Source: Paracoccaceae bacterium
GTDB lineage: Bacteria > Pseudomonadota > Alphaproteobacteria > Rhodobacterales > Rhodobacteraceae
Direction of reading: 5' to 3'
Assembly (NCBI GenBank): GCA_018222585.1
Contig: JAAFAB010000011.1
Coordinates: 30,868 to 94,867, forward strand
DNA: 64,000 nucleotides
Shown here: positions 43,764 through 54,817 of the stretch, piece after piece
Layout of the letters: each line of letters begins with the position of its first letter
Position numbering within the stretch: position 1 is the stretch's first letter
Notes under the pieces: model-generated
The model's database searches: none
What the model saw: the letters and a program-made list of their open reading frames with translations, nothing else
What the model was told of the DNA's origin: nothing
Program-made: the position numbers and the translations under genes

Positions 43764-44156
43764 TCAGACGCGACGACGCTTCGGCGGACGGCAGCCGTTG
43801 TGGGCGATCGGGGTCACGTCGCGAATCGACGTGATGTTGAAGCCGACGGCAGCCAGCGCACGCAGCGCCGATTCACGGCCCGAACCGGGGCCCTGCACTT
43901 CGACTTCCAGGGTCTTCACACCGTGTTCCTGGGCCTTCTTGCCGGCATCTTCCGCAGCCATCTGGGCAGCGTAGGGGGTCGACTTGCGCGAGCCCTTGAA
44001 GCCCATGGTGCCGGCGGACGACCAGGAGATCGCGTTGCCCTGCACATCGGAGATCAGGATCTTGGTGTTGTTGAAGCTGGAGTTCACATGTGCGACGCCA
44101 GCTGCGATGTTCTTGGAGACCTTTTTCTTGGCCCCACGACGGGTATCACGTGCCAT
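43764..44156 (-). CDS. rpsK: 30S ribosomal protein S11
   Basis: A 130-residue S11: [34 protein letters not shown] and [20 protein letters not shown]. Complete; follows rpsM by 15 bp. Confidence 0.97.
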   Translation of the reverse strand: MARDTRRGAKKKVSKNIAAGVAHVNSSFNNTKILISDVQGNAISWSSAGTMGFKGSRKSTPYAAQMAAEDAGKKAQEHGVKTLEVEVQGPGSGRESALRALAAVGFNITSIRDVTPIAHNGCRPPKRRRV

Positions 44157-44171
44157 ATCTGTGCGCTCCCC

Positions 44172-44540
44172 TTACTTCTTCTTGCCGGCAATGGCCTTTG
44201 CGGGGCCTTTGCGGGTACGAGCGTTGGTGTGGGTACGCTGACCGCGAACCGGCAGGTTGCGGCGATGACGCAGACCGCGGTAGCAGCCGAGGTCCATCAG
44301 GCGCTTGATGTTCATCTGAACTTCGCGGCGCAGGTCGCCTTCCACGGTGTAGTTGGCGTCGATATGCTCACGGATCGAGAGCACTTCGGCATCGGACAGC
44401 TCGTTCACGCGACGGGTCAGGTCGATGTTGACGGCTTCGCAAATGGCCTTGGCCGATGCGGGGCCGATACCGGTGATGTAGGTGAGGGCGATCGGAACCC
44501 GTTTTGCAGTCGGGATGTTAACGCCGGCGATACGTGCCAA
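44172..44540 (-). CDS. rpsM: 30S ribosomal protein S13
   Basis: A 122-residue S13: [20 protein letters not shown] and the basic tail [20 protein letters not shown]. Complete. It starts the block rpsM-rpsK-rpoA, separated from adk by a periplasmic-protein gene and an adk terminator. Confidence 0.97.
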   Translation of the reverse strand: MARIAGVNIPTAKRVPIALTYITGIGPASAKAICEAVNIDLTRRVNELSDAEVLSIREHIDANYTVEGDLRREVQMNIKRLMDLGCYRGLRHRRNLPVRGQRTHTNARTRKGPAKAIAGKKK

Positions 44541-44848
44541 TGGTCACTTTCCTTTGGTTGCGGTTCCGTAGCTCCAGAACCTTTTTTCACAACAGGATGG
44601 CCCGAGGCACTGAGACCTTGAGCCATGTCTGATTGGTCACCCAGAGGGCGCGCCAGAATCGGCACGCACCCGGGGATAGGGCTGCGTATTTTGAATTCCA
44701 CGGAGGGTCAACCCATTTTTCACGGTTACGCGGCCCGACCCCGGTGTGTCCACCGGTGGCTCGTGCGCCTGCCCGCCCGGGCGGCAAAGCGCCCGTCTGG
44801 TTGTGAGACCAAGGTACAATGTCCGCCCGCCCCGATCAAGACCGCCCG
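44541..44848. other. Spacer upstream of rpsM
   Basis: About 308 bp without a gene, between the periplasmic-protein gene and rpsM. On the minus strand TTGACC (44711-44706) with TACGCA 16 bp further is a possible but weak rpsM promoter. No leader structure is evident. Confidence 0.4.
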
Positions 44849-45229
44849 TCACCATGGCGCGCCGGGGCAGCGGGAAAAAATCACCCGCCGGGGGCGAAAC
44901 CCCGGGATCCACAGCACGATCCGGCCATCCTGCCGCACCCGCCCGCGGATCGCGGTCGTCCAGTACCGCGCCCGGGGCACGGCCAGGTTGTCGGCGCAGG
45001 AAGTCCGGGGGATGGTGAACCGTTGCCCGGGCTCCAGGTCCGGCAGCCGCGGCGCCCAGTCGCAGCCCATGTAGTGATTGCCCATGTAATGCCTGTGCAG
45101 CACCAGTGGCTCGCGTTCCTCCCACGCGGCGATGCTGGCCGCGCAATAGGCCGGATCCTCGATCCAGGCCACATCCTGTGCCGGCGCGGCGACGGGAAAC
45201 AGGGCAAGGAACACGGCAGCATATCTCAT
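44849..45229 (-). CDS. Periplasmic protein of unknown function between adk and rpsM
   Basis: A 126-residue protein with a signal peptide (MRYAAVFLALFPVAAPAQ). Cysteines in AYCAAS, MGCDW, TSCAD and SRCPG could form two disulfides. TTAIRGRVRQDGRIVLWIPG is beta-rich. No family is recognised. It interrupts the usual adk-rpsM (rpmJ) region and follows an adk terminator. Confidence 0.7.
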   Translation of the reverse strand: MRYAAVFLALFPVAAPAQDVAWIEDPAYCAASIAAWEEREPLVLHRHYMGNHYMGCDWAPRLPDLEPGQRFTIPRTSCADNLAVPRARYWTTAIRGRVRQDGRIVLWIPGFRPRRVIFSRCPGAPW

Positions 45230-45287
45230 GCCGCCAGCCTGCTCGCCCCGGCCCCCGCGATCAAATGACAAGGACAGTCAGAAAGCG

Positions 45288-45312
45288 AAAAGGGCGCCAC
45301 GAAGGGCGCCCT
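45288..45312 (-). terminator. Terminator after adk
   Basis: AGGGCGCC/GGCGCCCT with a 6-base loop and TTTT on the minus strand, 26 bp after the adk stop. Confidence 0.85.
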
Positions 45313-45337
45313 CTGCGTTGTGTCCCGGACCCCGATC

Positions 45338-45912
45338 TCAGCGGTCCAGGATGGCCCCGATGGAGGCTTTCACCACGTCCATGGCCGCCAGGCCATCGAC
45401 CCGCTCCAGCGCGCCCTTGGCGTGGTAGTAGCCAAGCAGCGGGGAGGTTTTCTTGTAGTATTCCATCAGACGCTTCTTGAGGCTTTCTTCGTTGTCGTCC
45501 GCACGAGCCGTGCCGCCGGCCGCCACGGCCTCTCGGGCGCGGTTGATGATGCGGTCGACCAGCACGTCGTCGCGCACCCGCAGCTCGATCGCGCAGTCCA
45601 GCGTCTGCCCCATCTCGTTCAGCAGCTTTTCCAGCGCGTCGGCCTGGGCCAGGGTGCGCGGGAAGCCGTCGAAGATGAAGCCGCCCTTCTGCGGGCCTTC
45701 CAGCTTCTCGCGGATCAGACCGATGACGATCTCGTCCGTGACGAGCTCGCCGCGGTCCATCACATCGGCCACGACCTTGCCCATTTCGGTGCCCGAGGTC
45801 CGGGCTTCGCGCAGCATGTCCCCGGTCGAGAGCTGGATCATGTCCCGCTCCGCGACCAACATGCCGGCCTGGGTGCCCTTACCTGCGCCCGGCGGTCCAA
45901 GCAGAATAATAT

Positions 45913-45916
<4 letters not shown>
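45338..45916 (-). CDS. adk: Adenylate kinase, short form
   Basis: A 192-residue kinase. P-loop [19 protein letters not shown], and [14 protein letters not shown]. It is about 20 residues shorter than the E. coli enzyme because the LID domain is reduced, a known short form that lacks the zinc cysteines. Overlaps secY by 4 bases. Confidence 0.95.
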
Positions 45917-47277
<1,361 letters not shown>

Positions 47278-47385
47278 ATGGCTCTCTTTCTTGGCAGAGC
47301 GCCGCCGAAGCCATTTCCAGGCTCGGCGGCGCTCGATGAGAAATGACGTGGCAAGATGTAAGCCGCCGACCGGCGGCTCACAACC

Positions 47386-47856
47386 TTATTCCGCGGCTGC
47401 GGTCGCCACCTTCAGCGAGCCACCAGCCTTTTCGACGGCTTCGACAGCCGACTTCGAGGCGCCGGTGACTTCCAGGTTCACGGCGGTGGTGATGTCACCC
47501 TTGGCCAGAACGCGGACGCCGTCCAGCTTGCGGCGGACCAGGCCGGAGGCGACCAGCACGTCCTCGGTCACGGCGGCCTTGGCGTCGATCTTGCCGGCTT
47601 CGATGAAGGCGGCGATCAGGCCCAGGTTGACGACGGCGAATTTCTTGCGGTTCGGCTTGTTGAAGCCACGCTTGGGCAGACGCTGGTAGAGCGGCATCTG
47701 GCCGCCCTCGTAGCCCTTGATGGCCACGCCGGAGCGGGATTTCTGACCCTTGATACCGCGGCCACCCATCTTGCCCTTGCCAGAGCCCGGGCCACGGCCG
47801 ACGCGAGTGCGTTTCGGGGCAGCGCCCGGATTGTCGCGGAGTTCGTTCAGTTTCAT
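47386..47856 (-). CDS. rplO: 50S ribosomal protein L15
   Basis: A 156-residue L15: [40 protein letters not shown] and [12 protein letters not shown]. Complete; a 56-residue upstream frame extension is not coding. Upstream lies a 244-bp gap and then two inserted genes instead of rpmD. Confidence 0.96.
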   Translation of the reverse strand: MKLNELRDNPGAAPKRTRVGRGPGSGKGKMGGRGIKGQKSRSGVAIKGYEGGQMPLYQRLPKRGFNKPNRKKFAVVNLGLIAAFIEAGKIDAKAAVTEDVLVASGLVRRKLDGVRVLAKGDITTAVNLEVTGASKSAVEAVEKAGGSLKVATAAAE

Positions 47857-48100
47857 TGCGCTTCTCCTTGGCCGGAAACGCCCCCGAAGCGGATGGGACG
47901 CACACGGCTTTTCTTGGTTGCTTGTCACATGTCCCGGCAGCAGAGGGAATCTGCGCGCAGGGACACCGGGCGCGTTTAGCGGGTTGCGGGTCGCGATGCA
48001 AGGCTGCAGCGCGGCCCTGCCCACCCCTGCGGGTCTTCGTCACAGGGGGTGACGCCGACCCGTTCCGCCGGACGGGGACAGACCCGCCCCGGCCCCGGTC

Positions 48101-48376
48101 TCAGCAGCGCGCCTCGACACCGTTGCGCCCGTCCGAGGTGCGTACCCCGACAGAGAACGGGCTGGTGTTGTTGCAGATGGACAGCGTCAGGTCGGCCTTG
48201 CCGATCGCCCCGCGTTCACTGCTGACCCCGACCCCGACGGTGCCGTGCACCTCGCCCGCCATGGGGCGGGGTGTCTCGGCCGGGCGGGGAGAGGGCGGCG
48301 CGGCGCAGCCGGCAAGCAGCGCCAGGCCGGCGACAGCGGCGAGGACGGGACGGGACTTGCGGACGGGCTGGTACAT
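48101..48376 (-). CDS. Small lipoprotein between rpmD and rplO
   Basis: A 91-residue protein with a lipobox: VLAAVAGLALLAGCAAPPS, cleavage before Cys. The mature part is beta-rich (GEVHGTVGVGVSSERGAIGK; DLTLSICNNTSPFSVGVR). AAGGAGAGGCGCC precedes the ATG. No family is recognised. It shares orientation with the ribosomal genes but not their function. Confidence 0.7.
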   Translation of the reverse strand: MYQPVRKSRPVLAAVAGLALLAGCAAPPSPRPAETPRPMAGEVHGTVGVGVSSERGAIGKADLTLSICNNTSPFSVGVRTSDGRNGVEARC

Positions 48377-48584
48377 GGCGCCTCTCCTTGGCTCTGCTGA
48401 GCATATGGGGGCGCAGGACGGCAGGGCAAGGGCGGGCAGAGGGCACGGGCCGCGCACCAACCGTTGCCGTATTGTGACGCTTTCGGGCGTCAGAAAGCAA
48501 AATGTCCCGGGCGCGGCCCTTCCGCCTGCCCTGCTCTCCGCCCCGTGCCTAAGATCCGGCAGAAACTTGCAAAAGGAGACCTCG

Positions 48585-49148
48585 GTGATTTCTTCAAGAT
48601 CCCATTCCATTCTGTCATTCGCACTCGCCATTGCCCTGGTCCTGTTGGTGCGGCCTGCCTTCGCCGACGTCGAGATCGTGGTGAAGAACGAGGGCAAGAC
48701 CGATTTCCAGGTCTTCTCGGTCGCCCGCGATCCGTCGGGCCTGGGTGTCACGCCCAAGCTGCGCGTCGAGGGCTGGACCACCGTGCCCGGCCGCCGCACC
48801 CGCACGATCCGCAGCGGCAGCAATTCCTCCAGCTTCGCCCTGGGGTTCGTCACCGCCGAGGGATTTCACCCCATGGGCTTCACCGAAAGCTCGGAGATCG
48901 ACACGGATTTCCCGCCGCTTGTCGCGATCCGGCCCGGGACGGACTTCCGCATCAACTACAGTGACCCCGATGGCCCCTTCCCCGAAGGCTTCGTGGCCGC
49001 GGGCGTCAGCACGCCGATGAAGATCCCCGCCAATGGGCGCTACCGGGTGCTGCTGAACATCAACCTCGACCCCGGCAAGGGGCAGCCCTACCCCTTCCTG
49101 CCGCTCAGCTCCCGCGAGGTGCGCAAGCACATGCGTCTGTTGCCCTGA
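48585..49148 (+). CDS. Secreted protein encoded against the ribosomal operon
   Basis: A 187-residue protein, GTG start with AAAAGGAG 8 bases upstream. Signal peptide SILSFALAIALVLLVRPAFA, then DVEIVVKNEGKTDFQVFSVA and beta-rich repeats; C-terminal PYPFLPLSSREVRKHMR. No family is recognised. It runs opposite to the surrounding ribosomal genes, ending in a terminator shared with rpmD. Confidence 0.72.
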   Translation: MISSRSHSILSFALAIALVLLVRPAFADVEIVVKNEGKTDFQVFSVARDPSGLGVTPKLRVEGWTTVPGRRTRTIRSGSNSSSFALGFVTAEGFHPMGFTESSEIDTDFPPLVAIRPGTDFRINYSDPDGPFPEGFVAAGVSTPMKIPANGRYRVLLNINLDPGKGQPYPFLPLSSREVRKHMRLLP

Positions 49149-49160
49149 GCCCCCGAACGA

Positions 49161-49192
49161 AAAACGCCCCGACCTTGCGGCCGGGGCGTTTC
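49161..49192. terminator. Bidirectional terminator between the secreted protein gene and rpmD
   Basis: AACGCCCCG/CGGGGCGTT stem with A5 on the left and TTT on the right, giving T-runs on both strands. It serves both converging transcripts and ends the rplR-rpmD block before rplO. Confidence 0.85.
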
Positions 49193-49232
49193 GTCATTCA
49201 CTGTCCGCCCGGGATGGGCCGTGAAGGAAGGC

Positions 49233-49418
49233 TCAGGCCTTCTCTTCGACGATCTCCACCAGGTGCGGGATCTTGCGGATCATGCCGCGCACCGAGGGGG
49301 TATCCTCGAGTTCGCGGGTCTTGTGCATCTTGTTCAGGCCCAGGCCGATCAGCGTCTGACGCTGGATGGCGGGGCGACGGATCGGAGAGCCGATCTGCTT
49401 GACGACGATGGTTGCCAT
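49233..49418 (-). CDS. rpmD: 50S ribosomal protein L30
   Basis: A 61-residue L30: [20 protein letters not shown] and [13 protein letters not shown]. Complete; 12 bp after rpsE. It is followed by a terminator rather than rplO. Confidence 0.96.
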   Translation of the reverse strand: MATIVVKQIGSPIRRPAIQRQTLIGLGLNKMHKTRELEDTPSVRGMIRKIPHLVEIVEEKA

Positions 49419-49430
49419 GTTGAAGCCTCC

Positions 49431-50003
49431 TTACGCCTCTTCTGCGACCTGCGAGGAAGCGGCGGGCGCTTCGTCACGGGACGGCAGGATGTCGGCGACC
49501 TTCTTGCCACGACGCTGAGCCACCTGACGCGGGGAAGATTCCTTGGTCAGGCCGTCCAGGGTGGCGCGGATCATGTTGTAGGGGTTCTGCGAACCGATCG
49601 ACTTGGCGACCACGTCCTGGATGCCGAGCATCTCGAAGACGGCACGCATCGGACCACCGGCGATGATACCGGTACCCTGCGGGGCGGTGCGCATGACGAC
49701 CTTGCCGGCACCGTGACGACCTTCGATGTCGTGGTGCAGGGTGCGGCCCTCTTTCAGGGGAACGCGGATCATCTGGCGCTTGGCTTGCTCGGTGGCCTTG
49801 CGGATGGCCTCGGGGACCTCCTTGGCCTTGCCCTTGCCGAAGCCGACGCGGCCCTTCTGGTCGCCGACGACGACAAGCGCGGCGAAGCCGAAACGCTTAC
49901 CGCCCTTGACGGTCTTGGACACGCGGTTGATCGCTACCAGGCGATCTGCGAATTCCGGTGCTTCGTCGCGGTCGCGACGGCCCCGGTTGTCATCTCTTGC
50001 CAT
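49431..50003 (-). CDS. rpsE: 30S ribosomal protein S5
   Basis: A 190-residue S5: [28 protein letters not shown]-type [20 protein letters not shown] and [19 protein letters not shown]. Complete. 231 bp of non-coding repeats separate it from rplR. Confidence 0.96.
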   Translation of the reverse strand: MARDDNRGRRDRDEAPEFADRLVAINRVSKTVKGGKRFGFAALVVVGDQKGRVGFGKGKAKEVPEAIRKATEQAKRQMIRVPLKEGRTLHHDIEGRHGAGKVVMRTAPQGTGIIAGGPMRAVFEMLGIQDVVAKSIGSQNPYNMIRATLDGLTKESSPRQVAQRRGKKVADILPSRDEAPAASSQVAEEA

Positions 50004-50126
50004 GAGGCAATTCCTTCACTTCTGGACGTGTCCGTTGACCGCCCGGGTTATCCAATCCAGGTGAGGCGCGACATGATCGGCGTCTCCCGGATCATCGGGG
50101 CCTCACGGGGAAGCCCTCTCTCGAAC

Positions 50127-50223
50127 GGTGGGGTGTCCCCCACCCTACGATCATGTCCGACCCCGGGGCAAACCGGGGACGGACATCGCATTTGGCGCAG
50201 GGTGGGAGATATCCCACCCTACG
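50127..50223. repeat. Composite palindromic repeat between rpsE and rplR
   Basis: Three stem-loops in a row. GGTGGGG-N4-CCCCACC followed by CTACG (50127-50149); ATGTCCG-A-CCCCGG / CCGGGG-A-CGGACAT (50153-50186); and AGGGTGGGAGATATCCCACC followed by CTACG (50199-50223). The outer two belong to the CGTAGGGTGGG family also found at 55511, 56762 and 61597. The arrangement resembles a mosaic of REP-like elements. Confidence 0.75.
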
Positions 50224-50234
50224 GGATCCGAAGA

Positions 50235-50594
50235 TCAGATCTTCAGGCCGCCCTCGCGGGCCGCATCTGCCAGGGCCTTGATCGAGCCGTGGAACAGGAA
50301 GCCGCCACGGTCGAAATAGGCTGCTTCCACACCGGCCTTCTTGGCACGTTCGGCAATCGCCTCGCCGACCTTCTTGGCCGCCTCGACGTTGTTCTTGCCG
50401 ACGAAGCCCAGATCCTTCTCCATCGAGGAGGCTGCGGCCAGGGTCACGCCCTGCACGTCGTCGATCAGCTGGACGCTGATGTTCTTGTTCGAACGGTGCA
50501 CCGACAGGCGCACACGGCCTGCGTTGACCTTGCGAAGCTTGTTCCGGACGCGCAGACGGCGCTTCAGAAACAGGGTACGTTTCGTATTTGCCAT
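50235..50594 (-). CDS. rplR: 50S ribosomal protein L18
   Basis: A 119-residue L18: [35 protein letters not shown] and [20 protein letters not shown]. Complete; it binds 5S rRNA. Follows rplF by 11 bp. Confidence 0.96.
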   Translation of the reverse strand: MANTKRTLFLKRRLRVRNKLRKVNAGRVRLSVHRSNKNISVQLIDDVQGVTLAAASSMEKDLGFVGKNNVEAAKKVGEAIAERAKKAGVEAAYFDRGGFLFHGSIKALADAAREGGLKI

Positions 50595-50605
50595 TTGTCT
50601 GGTCC

Positions 50606-51139
50606 TTACTTCTTCTTACCTTCCTTGCGGAAGATAAATTCGCCCTTGTACTTGATACCCTTGCCTTTGTACGGCTCGGGCTTGCGCCATTCGCGGATAT
50701 TCGCCGCGACCTGGCCCACAAGCTGCGGGTCGGTGCCTTCGATGATGATTTCGGTCGGCTTCGGAGTGGTCACGGTGACCCCTGCCGGAACCGGGAAATC
50801 GACGTCATGGGACAGGCCGAGGTTCAGCTTGACCACGTTGCCCTGCGCCTGGGCACGATAACCCACACCGGTGATCTCCAGCTCTTTCTTGAAGCCGGTG
50901 GTCACGCCGGTGATCAGGTTGGCGACCATGGTGCGCGACATGCCCCACTGCTGGCGCGCGCGCTTCGAGGTGCCGCGGGGGGTGACGGTCACAGCGTTGT
51001 CTTCGACAACGATGTTGACATCATCCGTGGCGGTGAAGCTGTGCGTGCCCTTCGGGCCCTTCACTTCGACGGTCTGACCCGAAACGCTGGCGGTGACGCC
51101 AGAGGGCAGCTCGACCGGTTTCTTACCAATACGAGACAT
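50606..51139 (-). CDS. rplF: 50S ribosomal protein L6
   Basis: A 177-residue L6: [39 protein letters not shown] and [13 protein letters not shown]. Complete, in normal order between rpsH and rplR. Confidence 0.97.
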   Translation of the reverse strand: MSRIGKKPVELPSGVTASVSGQTVEVKGPKGTHSFTATDDVNIVVEDNAVTVTPRGTSKRARQQWGMSRTMVANLITGVTTGFKKELEITGVGYRAQAQGNVVKLNLGLSHDVDFPVPAGVTVTTPKPTEIIIEGTDPQLVGQVAANIREWRKPEPYKGKGIKYKGEFIFRKEGKKK

Positions 51140-51150
51140 TCCAGACCTCC

Positions 51151-51543
51151 TTAGAAGACCGTGCAGAGAACTTCGCCACCAACATTGTTGGAGCGAGCCG
51201 CTGCATCGGACATGACGCCCTTGGGCGTGGAGACAATCGACACACCCAGGCCCTGACGGACCTGCGGGATGTCCTTGACGCCCATGTAAACGCGACGGCC
51301 GGGGGTCGAAACCCGCTTCAGTTCGCGAATGACAGGTGCGCCTTCGTAGTACTTCAGGCTGATTTCCAGGGTCGGGTGACCGTTGGCATCAGTGCCCTTC
51401 TCGTAGCCGCGGATGTAGCCTTCGTCGGCCAGCACGTCCAGGACCCAGGCGCGCAGCTTGGAAGCCGGCGTCGAGACCACGGATTTGCCGCGCAGCGACG
51501 AGTTGCGGATCCGGGTGAGCATATCGCCGATAGGATCGTTCAT
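51151..51543 (-). CDS. rpsH: 30S ribosomal protein S8
   Basis: A 130-residue S8: [20 protein letters not shown] and [20 protein letters not shown]. It is the usual translational repressor of the spc operon in enterics; no such site can be confirmed here. Confidence 0.97.
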   Translation of the reverse strand: MNDPIGDMLTRIRNSSLRGKSVVSTPASKLRAWVLDVLADEGYIRGYEKGTDANGHPTLEISLKYYEGAPVIRELKRVSTPGRRVYMGVKDIPQVRQGLGVSIVSTPKGVMSDAAARSNNVGGEVLCTVF

Positions 51544-51557
51544 GTTCTATGCCCTCC

Positions 51558-51863
51558 TTACCAGCTCGATTTCACGAGGCCGGGAACGAAACCGTTCGAG
51601 CCCAGTTCGCGCAGCATGATACGGCTGACCTTCAGCTTACGGTAGTAAGCGTGGGGACGGCCGGTCAGCTGGCAGCGGTTGTGCAGACGCGTCGCGGACG
51701 AGTTGCGCGGCAGTTCGGCAAGCTTCAGGGTGGCGCGGAAACGCTCTTCCATCGGCTTGTCCTGGTCGTAGATGACCTCTTTCAGTGCAGCGCGCTTCGC
51801 GGCGTACTGGGCAACCAGCTTTTCCCGCTTCTTCTCGCGCTCGATCATGGATTTTTTAGCCAT
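51558..51863 (-). CDS. rpsN: 30S ribosomal protein S14, zinc-free form
   Basis: A 101-residue S14 of the long, zinc-independent type: no CXXC pair and only one Cys, with [20 protein letters not shown] and [19 protein letters not shown]. Complete. Confidence 0.96.
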   Translation of the reverse strand: MAKKSMIEREKKREKLVAQYAAKRAALKEVIYDQDKPMEERFRATLKLAELPRNSSATRLHNRCQLTGRPHAYYRKLKVSRIMLRELGSNGFVPGLVKSSW

Positions 51864-51884
51864 ATCTAAATCTCCCTCGCGCGA

Positions 51885-52448
51885 TCAGCTGTTGAAGGGC
51901 ATGTTGAAAGCTTTCAACAGCGCCTTGGCTTCTGCGTCGGTTTTCGCGGTGGTACCGATGACGACATCGATGCCCCAGACCTCGTCGACCTTGTCGAAGT
52001 TGATCTCGGGGAAGACGATGTGTTCCTTGATGCCCATGGCGTAGTTGCCGCGGCCATCGAACGACTTGCCGGGAACGCCGCGGAAGTCGCGGATCCGGGG
52101 CATCGCGATGGTGATCAGGCGATCCAGGAATTCGTACATGCGGTCGCCGCGGAGGGTGACCTTGGCGCCGAGCGGCATGTCTTCACGGACGCGGAAGCCG
52201 GCGATCGACTTCTTGGCCTTGGTGACGACAGCTTTCTGGCCGGCGATCTGGGTCAGGTCTTCCTGGGCCGACTTGGCCTTCTTGGAATCCCGGACGGCCT
52301 CGGCGCCACAGCCGATGTTCAGAACGATCTTGTCCAGACGTGGGATCTGCATCTCGTTCTTGTAGCCGAATTCCTCCTTCAGGGCGGCACGGATGCTGTC
52401 CTTGTAGGTGGCCTTCAGGCGCGGGGTGTAGTTCGCGGTATCAAGCAT
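51885..52448 (-). CDS. rplE: 50S ribosomal protein L5
   Basis: A 187-residue L5: [40 protein letters not shown] and [20 protein letters not shown]. Binds 5S rRNA. Overlaps rplX by 8 bases. Confidence 0.96.
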   Translation of the reverse strand: MLDTANYTPRLKATYKDSIRAALKEEFGYKNEMQIPRLDKIVLNIGCGAEAVRDSKKAKSAQEDLTQIAGQKAVVTKAKKSIAGFRVREDMPLGAKVTLRGDRMYEFLDRLITIAMPRIRDFRGVPGKSFDGRGNYAMGIKEHIVFPEINFDKVDEVWGIDVVIGTTAKTDAEAKALLKAFNMPFNS

Positions 52449-52752
52449 CGATCACGTCCCCCGTGGTCTTGGCGTAGCGAACCTTCTTGTCGCCTTCGGT
52501 CTTGAAGCCGACGCGGGTCGCCTTGCCGTTGGCATCGACGAAAGCCAGGTTCGAGAGAGCGATCGGCAGGGCCTTGGGCAGACGGCCGCCCTGGCTTTGC
52601 TGGGTCGCGCGGGTGTGGCGGACGGCCATGTTCAGGCCCTCGACAACGGCCTTGCCGGCCTTGGGATCAACGGAAGTGATCTCGCCGGTCTTGCCCTTGT
52701 CCTTGCCGGACAGGACGATGACCTTGTCGCCTTTTTTGAGTTTCGCAGCCAT
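52441..52752 (-). CDS. rplX: 50S ribosomal protein L24
   Basis: A 103-residue L24 with the KOW motif [20 protein letters not shown] and [19 protein letters not shown]. One-base overlap with rplN. Confidence 0.96.
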   Translation of the reverse strand: MAAKLKKGDKVIVLSGKDKGKTGEITSVDPKAGKAVVEGLNMAVRHTRATQQSQGGRLPKALPIALSNLAFVDANGKATRVGFKTEGDKKVRYAKTTGDVIDA

Positions 52753-53120
52753 CAGAGCACCTCCGGAGCCAGCGAAATGATCTTCATGAAGTTCTTGGCG
52801 CGCAGTTCGCGAACAACCGGTCCGAAGATACGGGTACCAACGGGCTCGTTGTTGTTGTTCAGGATGACGGCGGCGTTGCGATCGAAACGGATCGCGGTGC
52901 CGTCTTCACGACGGACTTCCTTGGCGGTGCGCACGACGACGGCCTTGCGGACGTCACCTTTCTTCACGCGGCCGCGCGGGATGGCTTCCTTGACGGAGAC
53001 GACAATGATGTCGCCGACCGAAGCGTACTTACGCTTGGAACCACCCAGGACCTTGATGCACTGAACTCGGCGTGCGCCGGAGTTGTCAGCGACATCCAGA
53101 TTGGTCTGCATCTGGATCAT
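52752..53120 (-). CDS. rplN: 50S ribosomal protein L14
   Basis: A 122-residue L14: [20 protein letters not shown] and [19 protein letters not shown]. Complete. Confidence 0.97.
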   Translation of the reverse strand: MIQMQTNLDVADNSGARRVQCIKVLGGSKRKYASVGDIIVVSVKEAIPRGRVKKGDVRKAVVVRTAKEVRREDGTAIRFDRNAAVILNNNNEPVGTRIFGPVVRELRAKNFMKIISLAPEVL

Positions 53121-53189
53121 GTGGTTTCTCCCGACCTTTGGGGGCTGTTCTGGTTAGATCCCCCAGGGTTTCGACGGGAGGCCGGGGCT

Positions 53190-53519
53190 TCAGTGAGCCG
53201 CGGCCTCGTGCTCTGCATGACGCTGCGCGTCCAGCTCTTGCTGAACCTTGGCGTGCTCTTCCCGCTCGATCTTTTCGGCTTCGATCATCTCGGCGGTCAT
53301 CACTTCCCAGCGCTTGGTCTTGGACTTCGGCGCGCATTCACGAATGCGGACGGAGTCGCCGACCTTGAACTGGTTGTTCTCATCGTGAGCCCGATACTTC
53401 TTGGACTTACGGATGGTCTTCTTCAGAACCGGGTGCGTGAAGCGACGTTCGACGGACACGGTAACGGTCTGGGCATTGGCGTCAGAGGTGACGGTGCCGC
53501 GAAGGATACGTTTGGGCAT
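53190..53519 (-). CDS. rpsQ: 30S ribosomal protein S17 with C-terminal extension
   Basis: A 109-residue S17: [40 protein letters not shown] and [20 protein letters not shown]. About 25 residues longer than E. coli S17, with a charged, His-rich helical tail ([20 protein letters not shown]). Confidence 0.95.
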   Translation of the reverse strand: MPKRILRGTVTSDANAQTVTVSVERRFTHPVLKKTIRKSKKYRAHDENNQFKVGDSVRIRECAPKSKTKRWEVMTAEMIEAEKIEREEHAKVQQELDAQRHAEHEAAAH

Positions 53520-53530
53520 TCGAAAGCTCC

Positions 53531-53734
53531 TTATTCGCCGGCTGCTTCAGCAGCTTTTTCGTTCAGAACGGTCAGCACACGGGCCGCGTCACGACGGGCC
53601 TTGCGCATTTGCGACGCGTTCTCCAGCTGGCCGGTGGCCGCCTGGAAACGAAGGTTGAACTGGGCTTTCTTCAGCTCTGCCAGCTCTTCACGAAGCTGGT
53701 CAGGAGTCTTCTCGCGAAGCTCTTTGGCGCTCAT
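53531..53734 (-). CDS. rpmC: 50S ribosomal protein L29
   Basis: A 67-residue L29: [20 protein letters not shown] and [17 protein letters not shown]. The start at 53734 excludes a 30-residue frame extension. It now begins a transcription unit, because rplP, normally upstream, is 3 kb away behind a terminator. Confidence 0.95.
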   Translation of the reverse strand: MSAKELREKTPDQLREELAELKKAQFNLRFQAATGQLENASQMRKARRDAARVLTVLNEKAAEAAGE

Positions 53735-53879
53735 GGCGCTTCCTTTCCTTCCTTGCACCGGCAGGCCCCTGGGATGGGTGACCCGCGAATCCGGTGGGTT
53801 ATGTAGAACAATGAGCGCTGCCAATACGCCCGAACGCCCTGCGGGTCAACATGGAAAGGACGAAAAAGGCGCGCCCGCC

Positions 53880-54629
53880 TCAGCCCGCCTTGCTGTCCGG
53901 CGCTGCCCCCGGCGCCTCGGGCGCCGCCAGCGCCGCCGCCAGCCGGGCGCGCAGCGGGGCGACATGGCGGTTGCCGGCGGTGACCGCCTCGTAGACCTCG
54001 GGCGCATCCCCGGCAACCATCGACAGCGCCTCCATCATCAGCTCGAACGAGCGGGTGCGGATCCGCGGTGCCGGACCCATCCCGGCCATGGCGCGACCCA
54101 GCAGATGCGTCAGCCCCTGGCTCAGCGCCGCCTCGGCGTCATGCTGCTCGGGGGTGGTGACGATCACCTGCAACCCATGCCGCACCCTCAGGACCGCCCC
54201 GAGCCGCCGCCAGCCCCGCCCCCGAAGCGGGCAGAGCACCACCTGGGCCCCCCGCAGCCCTGTCCGCGCCGAGGCCGGCCCGAACATCGGATGACTTCCG
54301 ATCAGCTCCACCCCCTCAGGCAGCAGCGCCCGCATCAGCCGCGCCGGCTCTTCCTTCACCGAGCAGGTATCGACCACCACCTGCCCCGGCCGCAGATGCG
54401 GCGCCAGGGCGGCAAGCAGCCCCGGAAGCGCGGCCAGGGGCACCGCCAGCAGCAGGATCTCCGAGCGCGCGGCGTCGCGAAGGTCCGCCGGGACATAGCC
54501 CTGGGTCTGCACCTCGGCCTGCCGGGCCGGATCGCAGACACAGAGGCGCGTGTCCGGCGCCAGCAGCGGGGCCAGAAGCTGACCGAAGGCGCCGAAGCCG
54601 AAGAGCGCGAGGGAAGGAGGTCGTGACAT
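53880..54629 (-). CDS. Prephenate/arogenate dehydrogenase-like protein
   Basis: A 249-residue NAD(P)-binding protein: GFGAFGQLLAPLL dinucleotide fold at residues 10-22, VVVDTCSVKEEPARLM, and GSHPMFGPASA with the conserved His of TyrA enzymes. Shorter than typical TyrA and with no ACT domain. It would act in tyrosine synthesis. It lies between rpmC and rplP with two other metabolic genes. Confidence 0.82.
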   Translation of the reverse strand: MSRPPSLALFGFGAFGQLLAPLLAPDTRLCVCDPARQAEVQTQGYVPADLRDAARSEILLLAVPLAALPGLLAALAPHLRPGQVVVDTCSVKEEPARLMRALLPEGVELIGSHPMFGPASARTGLRGAQVVLCPLRGRGWRRLGAVLRVRHGLQVIVTTPEQHDAEAALSQGLTHLLGRAMAGMGPAPRIRTRSFELMMEALSMVAGDAPEVYEAVTAGNRHVAPLRARLAAALAAPEAPGAAPDSKAG

Positions 54630-54720
54630 GATCGGGATCCTGAGAGGGGGCCAGGGTCCGGTGTCATCAGGGGGGGCCGGTCTACCGCTGGCGAAAAATG
54701 CAGCGGAGACAAGAAGACGG

Positions 54721-54740
54721 CCCGCTGTCAGTACAGCGGG
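54721..54740. other. Perfect hairpin between TyrA-like and thioesterase genes
   Basis: CCCGCTGT-CAGT-ACAGCGGG: an 8-bp perfect stem with a 4-base loop, without an adjoining T-run on either strand. It may be a processing or stability element between the two genes. Confidence 0.4.
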
Positions 54741-54817
54741 TAATAGGCTTTCGCAGAGAGGGCGGCCTGATGCGTCATGCCCTTGGCCTAGCTGGGCCGG
54801 CGGGCCGGGTCAAGGAC

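Noticed and set aside
48377..48853. 159-residue N-terminal extension of the lipoprotein
   Set aside because: It would bury a good signal peptide and ribosome site and overlaps the opposite-strand secreted protein.
53735..53879. Strong promoter for rpmC
   Set aside because: No hexamer pair at suitable spacing was convincing, although one must exist if the rplP terminator is efficient.
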